From Lachnospiraceae bacterium (lineage in GTDB: Bacteria > Bacillota > Clostridia > Lachnospirales > Lachnospiraceae): a DNA stretch of 64,000 bases. The number at the start of each line of letters is the position of its first letter. Position 1 is the first letter of the stretch. The notes beneath the pieces were generated by a model. That model searched no databases, was not told the DNA's origin, and saw only the letters and a list, made by a program, of their open reading frames with translations. The stretch spans positions 1-64,000 of the forward strand of contig JAGCUO010000197.1 of assembly GCA_017962825.1 (NCBI GenBank), given 5' to 3'. The position numbers and the translations under genes were made by a program. This document shows positions 56,710 through 64,000 of the stretch, piece after piece.

Positions 56710-59109
56710 TCATTCATCCATTTTGAAATCAGAACAGCTTTCCAGGATGATACTTGAGTCTTCCTGAACGAATATTTCAATCTTGACCCTTACCGCATTT
56801 TCATAATCGGGAACGGGGCTGTACTTATAGACATATCCAGTGGGTGCGGACAGATATACATGCCCGTCTTCAAATTCAATACCTATTATATCCGACCAGA
56901 CAATCTTCTCAAGCTGGTTATGCTTCTCAAAAGGCTTGACGTGTATTCCGAACCAAGCGCTTACATAACCGGGAGTTATCTGGAACACATTGAACTCCTG
57001 CCTTGCACTGTCCCAGTTGTATCCGATATTTTCATCAAGATAATCGGCAAAATACTGACTGTCATATCTGGTTAATTTATAACTGCCTCCACCAGTTTCC
57101 ACGATGCAAAGTCCGTACTGAGATATTCCTGTGCCGGTTCCTTCGCATTCCGCGATCAGATATTCATCCTCTCCGTCTCCGTCCGCGTCAAACTTCTCGA
57201 TCCTCGGACCATATGCCCCCATGGCAATATCTACGGGATATTCCTGTTCTCCGTCCACGATCACGGATTTTCCGGTCACGTAGTCCTGTCTGAGATACAC
57301 CGATCCGTCCGAGGAATAATAATCATATACATTTCCTTCGGATTTTTCAGGCACTTCATGTGCTATATACGAATCAAACAGCTGAAGATAATCAAAGGGC
57401 TCATCTCCAAGCAAAAGTCTTATTGCCAGATGCGGACCTGTTGAATTACCGGTAGATCCGATGGTTCCGATAACATCACCTGCACTTACCACATCGTTTA
57501 CATTTACGCTTACTTCTTCAAGATGACAGTATGTAACCGTAATAAGTCCTGCGGACTCTACTATATAATTTCCGTCTTTATCATCAAATCCCGTTTCTTT
57601 TATGGTGCCGTCCGTAGCCGCATATACGGGATCACCGGGTGCTCCGGCAATATCCGTTTCGGGATGATAATTTTCCTCGTCCGTACTGAACTGTCTGGTC
57701 ACCACATCATTATCCGTAGGCCATACAAATGTCTGGGGTTCCACCTCTACGACATCAATATCTTCCAGATCCCCTAATGGATTGACCCCGAGAACAAATT
57801 CCACTCCGTCTAAAAGTTTTACCATATCGAAATTATCGGATCCATTGGAAACATAAAACAGACTATCCTCCGAGACCGTGAATCTGTTTACTCTGTCAGT
57901 TCCCGTTATCTCTGCATTATCGGTCATGGTAAGGATTCCGTCTTCAATGGAATAGGTACCCGTACCGATAAAGCTGCTGACAGGAGATTCATACCATGTA
58001 TATGTTCCATCAGGCAGAAACGAAATAGTGAAATTTATAAGTTTAACCGGATCTATACCATTAATGGTATAAGCGTTTAAACTGTAGTAATATACTCTTT
58101 CTTCATCAAATACATAGGGCTCATCCGAAACCGGTGTTTCGGTTTCCGAGGGTGCTTCACTTACAGGTTCTTCTTTCTTCGGATCAGTAAGGAAACATAC
58201 AGCCAGAACCACACATGCAACAAGTGAAGCAATTATGATCCAGAACGCAGGCTTCTTATAATTGAGAACATTCTTTATACGCATCTTTACTCCGGTCTCT
58301 CCAAAGGCAACGGGGCATGCCGCGATCCTTCTTCTCTGAACGCTGCAGTCCAAAAGTGCCTGAGAATATGCAGCCATATAGTCACTGCTTTTATCGCCTA
58401 TTACCTTTTCGTCGCATGCGGATTCTATATCTCTGCATAGAAGAACATATGCGATCCAGCTTAAGGGATTAAACCAATATACGGAGAGAAGTGCATATCC
58501 CAGAGGCTTCCATACATAATCGCGTCTTTTTATATGTGCCTTTTCATGAGCAAGTACAAGTTCAAGAGTTTCACCGTCCATTCCTGACGGTACATATATG
58601 ACGGGACGAAGTATTCCGAGTATGAAGGGGGATTTTACATCATCACATTCCATTATTCCCTTTTCAAGACGCGCAGCTTCCCTTACGCTTCTTTTGATCT
58701 TCACATAGCTGACGAATGCATACAAAGCCATAGCCAGGATGCCTGCCACCCATACAATGCATAAAACCGATACAATAACCTGCATGGGATTAACACTGTT
58801 GGCTTCGGCAGGTGCAAGCGCATCTGCCATCACGGGATTAACGGCGCTGTTGATCGCATATATTCCCGATTCGATGTGGGGTACATCCGTTGCCTGAATA
58901 TTTGCCGGCACCACCTCTCCGCTGGGAAGAAGACTCAGGGCACTCTCCAGAGAAAAAGGCAGGATCAGCCTTACAGCAACAAGCGCCCACAACAGACAGT
59001 TGATCCACTTGGGAGCTTTTTTAAGCAGAAGTCTTACGATGACCACAGCGAGGATCAGCCATGATGCGCTGTAAGAGAGATTTAATATCCTGAGAAATAC
59101 CGCACTCAT
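56710..59109 (-). CDS. BlaR1-type M56 membrane metallopeptidase with degenerate M23 domain
   Basis: Signal-transducing receptor of 799 residues. The N-terminal half is BlaR1/MecR1-like, with four membrane segments, zinc peptidase motif HEKAH (188-192) and the third ligand region ESACDEKV (229-236). The extracellular part is not a penicillin-binding domain: it contains a beta-rich region (about 335-440), an M23/LytM-like domain (about 470-580: HPETDIAG, YCHLEEV, GPHLAIRL) and a C-terminal beta domain with an Asp-rich DADGDGEDE loop. In M23 the last motif is normally HxH; here it is HLA, so a zinc ligand is lost and the domain likely senses a wall ligand or protein. Start overlaps the blaI stop (ATGA). 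Confidence 0.8.
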   Translation of the reverse strand: MSAVFLRILNLSYSASWLILAVVIVRLLLKKAPKWINCLLWALVAVRLILPFSLESALSLLPSGEVVPANIQATDVPHIESGIYAINSAVNPVMADALAPAEANSVNPMQVIVSVLCIVWVAGILAMALYAFVSYVKIKRSVREAARLEKGIMECDDVKSPFILGILRPVIYVPSGMDGETLELVLAHEKAHIKRRDYVWKPLGYALLSVYWFNPLSWIAYVLLCRDIESACDEKVIGDKSSDYMAAYSQALLDCSVQRRRIAACPVAFGETGVKMRIKNVLNYKKPAFWIIIASLVACVVLAVCFLTDPKKEEPVSEAPSETETPVSDEPYVFDEERVYYYSLNAYTINGIDPVKLINFTISFLPDGTYTWYESPVSSFIGTGTYSIEDGILTMTDNAEITGTDRVNRFTVSEDSLFYVSNGSDNFDMVKLLDGVEFVLGVNPLGDLEDIDVVEVEPQTFVWPTDNDVVTRQFSTDEENYHPETDIAGAPGDPVYAATDGTIKETGFDDKDGNYIVESAGLITVTYCHLEEVSVNVNDVVSAGDVIGTIGSTGNSTGPHLAIRLLLGDEPFDYLQLFDSYIAHEVPEKSEGNVYDYYSSDGSVYLRQDYVTGKSVIVDGEQEYPVDIAMGAYGPRIEKFDADGDGEDEYLIAECEGTGTGISQYGLCIVETGGGSYKLTRYDSQYFADYLDENIGYNWDSARQEFNVFQITPGYVSAWFGIHVKPFEKHNQLEKIVWSDIIGIEFEDGHVYLSAPTGYVYKYSPVPDYENAVRVKIEIFVQEDSSIILESCSDFKMDE

Positions 59110-59477
59110 TTTTTCTCCCCTTTCTTAAACTCATCGATCATCTTCTGTATCTCATCCACTTCCGCATTTGATAGCTTCTTACGTGAAGTAAACGCAGCAA
59201 TAAATGCGGGAAGAGATCCTTCAAACGAATCTTCAATGATCTGTTCGCTCTTCGCGGAGTAAAAATCTTCGCGGGTAATAAGAGTGGTAACCAACCCGTC
59301 CTCATTCCGTAGAAGTCCTTTTTCACAAAGCTTCCTGAGCACCGTATATGTAGTGGGCTTTTTCCAGCCCAGTTCTTTTTCACAAAGCTTTACCAGCTCT
59401 CCCGAGCCGAGAGGTTCGTTTGCCCATACGATATCGGCAAACCTCTCCTGTACTGCTCCAAGCTCTATATCTTTCAT
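59106..59477 (-). CDS. BlaI/MecI/CopY family repressor
   Basis: Winged-helix repressor of 123 residues with the family pattern: IVWANEPLGSGELVKLCEKELGW and the recognition helix KKPTTYTVLRKLCEKGLL. In the classical system the paired receptor peptidase causes its cleavage and derepression. ATG 59477 has GGAGG 7 nt upstream, and the 123-residue length fits the family; the longer frame to 59558 would run through the operators. Two operator dyads lie in its promoter, suggesting autoregulation. Confidence 0.92.
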   Translation of the reverse strand: MKDIELGAVQERFADIVWANEPLGSGELVKLCEKELGWKKPTTYTVLRKLCEKGLLRNEDGLVTTLITREDFYSAKSEQIIEDSFEGSLPAFIAAFTSRKKLSNAEVDEIQKMIDEFKKGEKK

Positions 59478-59491
59478 AACATGCCTCCATG

Positions 59492-59507
59492 GTTTATTCC
59501 GATAAAC
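59492..59507. promoter_or_regulatory. BlaI-type operator 1
   Basis: Inverted repeat GTTTAT-N4-ATAAAC, located between the -10 element and the ribosome binding site of the repressor gene. It is 24 bp from operator 2, about two helical turns. Confidence 0.75.
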
Positions 59508-59514
59508 TAAAATA

Positions 59515-59543
59515 AGTTTATCCCGATAAACCAATTTTGTCAA
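59515..59543 (-). promoter_or_regulatory. blaI-blaR-like operon promoter
   Basis: Minus-strand TTGACA (59538-59543), 17-bp spacer, TAAACT (59515-59520). Operator 2 covers the -10 and part of the spacer. Confidence 0.75.
59516..59531. promoter_or_regulatory. BlaI-type operator 2
   Basis: GTTTATC/GATAAAC inverted repeat, 7-bp arms around 2 bp, with the same sequence as operator 1 except one arm position. It overlaps the -10 element. Confidence 0.75.
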
Positions 59544-59547
59544 CACT

Positions 59548-59584
59548 AAAACAGGCACCGGTCATTACGATCGATGCCTGTTTT
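59548..59584. terminator. terminator of the ABC importer/epimerase operon
   Basis: AAAACAGGCA and TGCCTGTTTT form a 10-bp stem with a 17-nt loop, with A/T-rich tails on both sides; it separates the epimerase gene from the blaI promoter. Confidence 0.65.
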
Positions 59585-59615
59585 ATATAGGAGGAAATTC
59601 ATTGCATTAATAATT

Positions 59616-60797
59616 TTATGCTAACCGTCTTATGATCTCTATGCACATTCTTCCATTGTGATATGGACATTTCCAGGGTTCAACTATCGGCAAGTCATTT
59701 ATCGGAGTACCATTCTTGTCAACAGCCCAATACCACTCCGAACCCTCTCTTTTATCAACAAGATTTCCGAATATAAAATCAAGACAGTTCCTTGCAGCAT
59801 TCAAATACTTCACATCCGATCTTCCCGATCCTAAGTATGCATTCAAAAAACCGACTACAGTTTCCGCCTGCACCCACCAGATTCTTTTTTCATCTACTTT
59901 TCCGTTCTCACATTCATTCGGAAGCGAATGCCCGTCGAAAGCAGTATTCAGAATATTTTGTGACAAGTCCCCTGTAATCCCGTGGATTTTATCGCGCCAC
60001 TCGATGTCAGGATCATCCACCGTTTCAACTGCTCTGTCCACCAGCCACGAAGTTTCAATATCATGTCCGTAACTGTGAAGATCTATAAGGGACTTATAAT
60101 CATCGTCAAAAAACACTTCCTGTCTGTGAAGGGATCTGTTATATACCTTATCCGTAAATATATTCAAAATCTCCTTCAGTGCATTTTTGACTTTATCATC
60201 CTTCCAGACCCTGTAAAGACCTGTGTATGCCTCGAGCACATGAAGCAATGTATTCATGGTTCTGTCAGCCATTACTCCATTCTCGGACAGTTTATCATTA
60301 CCGATCTTGTGAAAGTAACGATCCGATGCTTCGAGATAACCCTTTTCATCTTTACATTTACTTTCTATCAGATAAAATAGCTCCTTCGCCTTCTCCAAAG
60401 CATCCGGATCTCCGCTTGCCTCATAGTAAGAGGACAATGCATAGATTGCAAAAGCCTGATTGTATGTATGCTTCGTGGAATCTTTTACCTTACCGTCATA
60501 AGTCGTAGACCAGAATATTCCGCCGTTTTCCTTATCAAGACATTTTTCTGTCATATAGGTATAGGCATGGTCTGCTTCATGGAGCAGAGATTCATCTTTA
60601 AACAACAGATAAACATTTGAAAAGAACCATAAGATCCTGCTGTTTAATATACAGCCCTTCTCGGCGCTTTTATCCAGCTTAAGGTTGTAATCCAGATATC
60701 CGTAATATCCGCCATATTCATCATCTCTGAGTCCCTTCCAAAAAGGGATTATACAATTTTGAAGATGATCTTTTACTTTGTTCACCATAGTCTGCAT
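59616..60797 (-). CDS. cellobiose 2-epimerase (AGE family)
   Basis: A 393-residue epimerase of the N-acylglucosamine 2-epimerase family, with an (alpha/alpha)6 barrel. Typical features are GGYYGYLD, HTYNQAFAIYALS, SLHRQEVFFDDDY, LHSYGHDIETSWL and WWVQAETVVGFLN, a set that fits cellobiose 2-epimerase better than renin-binding-protein-type epimerase. It would convert the reducing glucose of cellobiose or mannobiose to its 2-epimer. It is cotranscribed with an ABC sugar importer, 6 bp after the permease stop. ATG 60797 has AAGGGA upstream; the frame to 60854 lacks a site. Confidence 0.85.
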   Translation of the reverse strand: MQTMVNKVKDHLQNCIIPFWKGLRDDEYGGYYGYLDYNLKLDKSAEKGCILNSRILWFFSNVYLLFKDESLLHEADHAYTYMTEKCLDKENGGIFWSTTYDGKVKDSTKHTYNQAFAIYALSSYYEASGDPDALEKAKELFYLIESKCKDEKGYLEASDRYFHKIGNDKLSENGVMADRTMNTLLHVLEAYTGLYRVWKDDKVKNALKEILNIFTDKVYNRSLHRQEVFFDDDYKSLIDLHSYGHDIETSWLVDRAVETVDDPDIEWRDKIHGITGDLSQNILNTAFDGHSLPNECENGKVDEKRIWWVQAETVVGFLNAYLGSGRSDVKYLNAARNCLDFIFGNLVDKREGSEWYWAVDKNGTPINDLPIVEPWKCPYHNGRMCIEIIRRLA

Positions 60798-60802
60798 TTG
60801 TT

Positions 60803-61651
60803 TTATCCCTTGACAGCCCCCACAGTCAGTCCTGAATATATCTGTTTCTGACACAGTACAAATACGAGAAATGCCGGCAGAAGAGATATAATGACTCCGG
60901 CGCAGATAAGGTTATACTCACTGCCCAAAGGACCTACGAATGTATACAGAGACGTAGCCACCGTGGCGTACTTGGTTTTATCCTGAAGATAAAGGCTGGC
61001 GCAGTAATACTCGTTGTAGGTTCCCACGCCTTTCAAAATACAGCTTGTTACGATCGCCGGTTTTAACAGAGGGAAAAGAATCTTATAAAATATGGTGAAA
61101 TAGCTTGCTCCGTCAATAATGGCAGACTCATCCAGTGAATAACTGATATTTTCAAAGAACTGTATATATATGTAAATCGATATGATATCAGTCCCGCACA
61201 TCATGATGATGTAACCCATAAGAGAGTTTATGAAGCCAAGCTTGTACATGATCTCATATACCGCGATCTGCATTGCAACTCCCGGAAGCTGGGTCGCAAA
61301 AAGAAACAACGCTCTGATAATGGTATTTCCAAAAAACTTGAATCTGTTAAGGACATATGCAAGCTGCGTTCCGATCATTACCGAGAAAAACAAAACGCAT
61401 ACAAGAATTATCAATGAGTTTGCAAAAGCCCTGGCCATGCCGGCTTGTTTAAAGGCTCTTATAAAATTATCGAAATAGAGCCAGCTTTTCGGCATGGTCA
61501 TTACATTGGTTGTATGATATTCTTCGTCTGTTTTAAAAGCAGTAATAACGCATGAAACAACCGGGAGTACCGCACAGAAAGAAAAAAACACCAATGACAG
61601 ATATTTTACAAACGTAAATACTACTTTTCCGATTTTATCCAGCACATCCAT
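60803..61651 (-). CDS. carbohydrate ABC transporter permease, MalG type
   Basis: A 282-residue inner-membrane protein with six membrane segments and the EAA loop SAIIDGASYFTIFYKILFPL, which contacts the ATPase. The C-terminal SGLTVGAVKG is typical of MalG-like permeases. It follows the MalF-type permease gene by one base. The ATPase is not in the window and may be shared (MsmX type). Confidence 0.92.
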   Translation of the reverse strand: MDVLDKIGKVVFTFVKYLSLVFFSFCAVLPVVSCVITAFKTDEEYHTTNVMTMPKSWLYFDNFIRAFKQAGMARAFANSLIILVCVLFFSVMIGTQLAYVLNRFKFFGNTIIRALFLFATQLPGVAMQIAVYEIMYKLGFINSLMGYIIMMCGTDIISIYIYIQFFENISYSLDESAIIDGASYFTIFYKILFPLLKPAIVTSCILKGVGTYNEYYCASLYLQDKTKYATVATSLYTFVGPLGSEYNLICAGVIISLLPAFLVFVLCQKQIYSGLTVGAVKG

Positions 61652-61652
61652 A

Positions 61653-62498
61653 CTACTTTCCTCCCGCTGCGGACAATCTCTGCTGTCTTTTAATGCTTCT
61701 CTTTATTGCTCTTTGTCTTCTGACTTCTGCTCTCGGATCTTCATCTTCGGAATTTTTAAATACATATTTAAAGAACAGTTTTTGGAAAATAGTCACTATG
61801 AAAATAATAAGCAACAGAACTATGGCCATGGCGGAAGCAAGTCCGACCTTCTGCTGTGTGTGTGCGATCTCATGCATTACAACAAAGTACGTTCCCGTTC
61901 CGTTGGCGCCGCTCGTAATAACATAAGGCGGTTCAAATGCACTCAGGGATCCGGTGATAGACAGAATAACGTTAAGTGTAATAATTGTTTTTATACTGGG
62001 TACGATGATGTATTTAAACTGTTGGAACTTATTTGCTCCATCAAGCATCGCAGCCTCATATAATTCGGAATCAACCGACATGATCGCTCCGATAAATAAA
62101 ACCATATTCTGACCAAAATACCTCCAGACCGAAGTTCCGACCAGCGAAAAATTATTGATACTCTGATCCCTTAACCAATAAGGAAGATTATCAAGCTTAA
62201 ATCCGCACCACTGAAGAACCGTGTCAAAAACAAATCCCCTTGTATAGAAGAATTTAAAAATAAAACCTATGGCAATTCCGTTGATAAGGAACGGAAAAAA
62301 CATAAATCCCTTGAAGATATTCCCGCCCTTTACCTTAAAGCTCAGAATTGTTGCGAGATACAGAGCAAGCGATAACTGCACCACGGAACCCAGCATATAG
62401 TAAAGGCTTAGTTTTAATGCATCAAAACAATCGTCTCTCTGAAATACTTTTATATAGTTCTTGAGTCCGACAAACTTTCGGTCTCCGATATATTTCAT
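61653..62498 (-). CDS. carbohydrate ABC transporter permease, MalF type (5' end interrupted)
   Basis: The open frame codes for 281 residues with five to six membrane segments and the EAA loop YEAAMLDGANKFQQFKYIIVP. It begins MKYIGDRKFVGLKNY, which in this family follows the first membrane helix. That helix is present upstream in frame, after a stop codon (TAA at 62502-62504, 3 nt before this ATG). The intact gene would run 61653-62651, 332 residues. Termination-reinitiation at TAA-AAC-ATG could still give a shortened protein. Confidence 0.82.
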   Translation of the reverse strand: MKYIGDRKFVGLKNYIKVFQRDDCFDALKLSLYYMLGSVVQLSLALYLATILSFKVKGGNIFKGFMFFPFLINGIAIGFIFKFFYTRGFVFDTVLQWCGFKLDNLPYWLRDQSINNFSLVGTSVWRYFGQNMVLFIGAIMSVDSELYEAAMLDGANKFQQFKYIIVPSIKTIITLNVILSITGSLSAFEPPYVITSGANGTGTYFVVMHEIAHTQQKVGLASAMAIVLLLIIFIVTIFQKLFFKYVFKNSEDEDPRAEVRRQRAIKRSIKRQQRLSAAGGK

Positions 62499-62501
62499 GT
62501 T

Positions 62502-62651
62502 TTAAAAACTGAAACTGAACATTTTGCCAAAGGGCAAATATGTAAACACAAACAAAAGAAGAAGAGGAATGAACATAAAGGCAACCATAACAAGCACCTG
62601 TTGCCCATCCCTGCTTTTTATCCACTCTTTAAATGTTCTCTTTTTTTTCAT
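62502..62651 (-). pseudogene. 5' fragment of the MalF-type permease ending in in-frame TAA
   Basis: ATG 62651, with GGAG 7 nt upstream, opens 49 codons: a basic start MKKKRTFKEWIKSRDGQQ, then the membrane helix VLVMVAFMFIPLLLLFVF and TYLPFGKMFSFSF, then TAA. In homologues this stretch continues with Tyr and then the NMKYIG segment seen just after the stop, so one change of TAC or TAT to TAA explains the break. Confidence 0.8.
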
Positions 62652-62691
62652 ACCTGTTCTCCATCCAGGTCGCAAAACCGGTCCGCTCGTT

Positions 62692-62732
62692 TAAAAAATA
62701 TAGCCGGAGAGGTTTTCGGACTCTCCGGCTAT
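62692..62732 (-). terminator. intercistronic terminator-like hairpin between binding protein and permease genes
   Basis: ATAGCCGGAGAG/CTCTCCGGCTAT, 12-bp perfect stem with a 9-nt loop, followed by TATTTTTT on the minus strand. Such partial terminators after the binding-protein gene set its higher expression than the permeases. Confidence 0.8.
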
Positions 62733-62745
62733 GAAGGAAGCAAAA

Positions 62746-64000
62746 TTAATATTTAACTTCTATTCCCAGTTCTTCCTGAGCTTCCTGCCACTTCTCGGTC
62801 CAGTCAGCCATGATCTCATCGAAGGTCTCGGATCCGGTAGCACCGGCTTCAACAATTCTCTGAACCTTGTCATTGCCGCCGGCGTTGAATGAAAGCTCGG
62901 ATTCCGAATTCATATCATTGAGGAGAGTTTCCTCACCTGCGATCGAAGGCTGATCTGCAAGAACTTCGCATCCGTCAAACGCTGCATACATATCGGGATT
63001 CTGGCCACCCTTTACTACGGTGTAACCGCCTTCGTTGTAGCACCAGTTTGATCTTTCAACCATCCACTTTACGAATATAAGAGCCGCGGTCTTATTTTCA
63101 TCGGAAGAATTGGTATTGATACCGTAGTTATAGTCACCGCCTGCATTTACATACTGCTTACCGTTAACAGTCATAGGGAAAGGCATATATCCTACGTTCT
63201 CAGGGCTATCTCCGGCCTCCTGCATCTGAGCATAAGCCCAGGATCCGAGAACCATTGTTCCGATCTCACCTCTGTTAAGCATGCCCTTGCAGCTTTCCCA
63301 GTCTGTTGTTGTATAGTCATCTTCGATAAGTCCCTGAGCACATGCATCATACAGGATCTTGTAAAGATTGTAAGCACCGGTTCCGTCTCCGGGATCTGCA
63401 AAAGGTTCTGCAGTGTGAACAAAGATCTGATTGAGGTATGCATTATCACCGTTGGTTACGGTTCCGATGTATGCATCCCATGCGCCCATCGTCCATCCTG
63501 CCGCATAGTTTGTATAAAGAGGAATCGCATCAGTCTTTTCTTTTACAAGTTCAAGATCTGCAATAAACTCTTCAGGAGTAGTGGGAAGCTGGGTAATGCC
63601 TGCATCCGCAAATACTTTCTTGTTATAAAGAACACCCTGAGCGTTAGCCATGTAGGGAATGCCATAGCAGACATTGTTAAACTGCCAGTTATCTACAAAG
63701 TTCAGTTTTGCAGACAGGTTATCGAGCGTATCGAGCGGCATGAAATATGTGGGAAGATCCGATTTATCAACTGCGGGAATGAACATGATATCTCCCCAAT
63801 CGCCCGTGGAAAGACGAAGAAGTGAATCTTCCGCATAATCGGTTACTGCCTCGGTAGTTACGGTGATGTTAGGGAATTCCTTATTAAATTCCGCTATCAT
63901 CGCAGCCATTGTTCCATCAGCCTCACGGTCTGTTTTGTGATGGACGAATTTAATCGAAGCAGTAAAATCCTTGTAATCATCAAGGTTAAGTGTTGTATAG
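62746..64000 (-). CDS. carbohydrate ABC transporter substrate-binding protein (partial)
   Basis: Family 1 extracellular solute-binding protein. The frame runs open from the stop at 62746 to the window edge, so the signal peptide and first residues are missing; the ATG at 63909 is internal. Recognisable parts are IAEFNKEFPNITVTTE, GVLYNKKVFADAGI, and the MLNRGEIGTMVLGSWAY and WMVERSNWCYNEGGY regions of the sugar cleft. Lipid-anchored and extracellular in Firmicutes. First gene of the importer operon with two permeases and the epimerase; it likely binds a beta-linked disaccharide such as cellobiose or mannobiose, by context. Confidence 0.9.
   Translation of the reverse strand, partial: YTTLNLDDYKDFTASIKFVHHKTDREADGTMAAMIAEFNKEFPNITVTTEAVTDYAEDSLLRLSTGDWGDIMFIPAVDKSDLPTYFMPLDTLDNLSAKLNFVDNWQFNNVCYGIPYMANAQGVLYNKKVFADAGITQLPTTPEEFIADLELVKEKTDAIPLYTNYAAGWTMGAWDAYIGTVTNGDNAYLNQIFVHTAEPFADPGDGTGAYNLYKILYDACAQGLIEDDYTTTDWESCKGMLNRGEIGTMVLGSWAYAQMQEAGDSPENVGYMPFPMTVNGKQYVNAGGDYNYGINTNSSDENKTAALIFVKWMVERSNWCYNEGGYTVVKGGQNPDMYAAFDGCEVLADQPSIAGEETLLNDMNSESELSFNAGGNDKVQRIVEAGATGSETFDEIMADWTEKWQEAQEELGIEVKY

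Noticed and set aside
56598..56780. 60-codon minus-strand frame
   Set aside because: Overlaps tRNA-Ser and its terminator.
62422..62625. 67-codon minus-strand frame at the permease start
   Set aside because: Different frame from the permease; the correct frame contains the first membrane helix interrupted by TAA.

Overview
The window looks like a chromosomal stretch of a motile, anaerobic, saccharolytic Firmicute, most likely a Lachnospiraceae member of the Butyrivibrio/Pseudobutyrivibrio/Roseburia type. The reasons are moderate GC, strong GGAGG ribosome binding sites, a SAM-I riboswitch ahead of metK, glycogen and glycosidase genes, GT-C membrane proteins of families common in that group (DUF6020/DUF6056-like), a CD3324-type helix-turn-helix protein and a FliD-like protein. 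The placement is from protein resemblance only. Nearly all genes lie on the minus strand; the plus-strand exceptions are the FliD-like gene, a diguanylate cyclase, a DUF6056-like membrane protein, an exo/endo/phosphatase protein, the DUF4430/ECF pair and a tRNA.

Layout. 1-6.6 kb: GH31 glycosidase, methyltransferase, a two-gene unit of HTH protein plus degenerate aminoglycoside-phosphotransferase-like protein, a GNAT pair (one fused to a Cys-rich DUF3795 domain) and a nuclease-like protein. 6.6-7.05 kb: a non-coding array of alternating GATGC/GCATC dyads with a 61-62 bp period. 7.1-18.5 kb: guaA, FliD-like protein, metK-glf under a SAM riboswitch, murA, plsC, a GH9-derived lipoprotein, an EF-hand protein and an SseB-like protein. 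18.5-26.6 kb: ileS-glgP-aconitase-like-sseB transcription unit with a terminator hairpin in the ileS leader. 26.7-38.3 kb: diguanylate cyclase, then a long minus-strand operon of three GT-C-like membrane proteins, HAD phosphatase, pentose-phosphate epimerase, IspD/TarI-like cytidylyltransferase, polyol-phosphate dehydrogenase, a shortened PtsI-like protein and an EamA transporter; this could make and use a CDP-polyol for a surface polymer. 38.4-45.3 kb: trkA-trkH-fruK-ptsI-MATE operon.

45.4-50 kb: a DUF6056-like membrane protein with a promoter placed for a leaderless mRNA, then an ATP-grasp ligase, an Asp/Glu racemase and a MurE-like ligase, a plausible D-amino-acid peptidoglycan module. 50-59.6 kb: EEP-family protein, pgi, glgX, a DUF4430 lipid/membrane-anchored protein plus ECF S component, tRNA-Ser(CGA), and a BlaI/BlaR-type regulatory pair whose receptor carries a degenerate M23 domain; two clear operator dyads overlap the blaI promoter. 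59.6-64 kb: ABC sugar importer (binding protein cut by the window edge, two permeases) with a cellobiose-2-epimerase-type enzyme.

Two genes carry in-frame TAA codons near their 5' ends: the MurE-like gene (48023-48025) and the MalF-type permease (62502-62504). In each case the good ribosome binding site and the family-typical N-terminus lie upstream of the stop. The items most worth following up are the 62-bp dyad array, the two nonsense codons, the HPr-domain-less PtsI paralogue, and the BlaI-controlled M56-M23 receptor.
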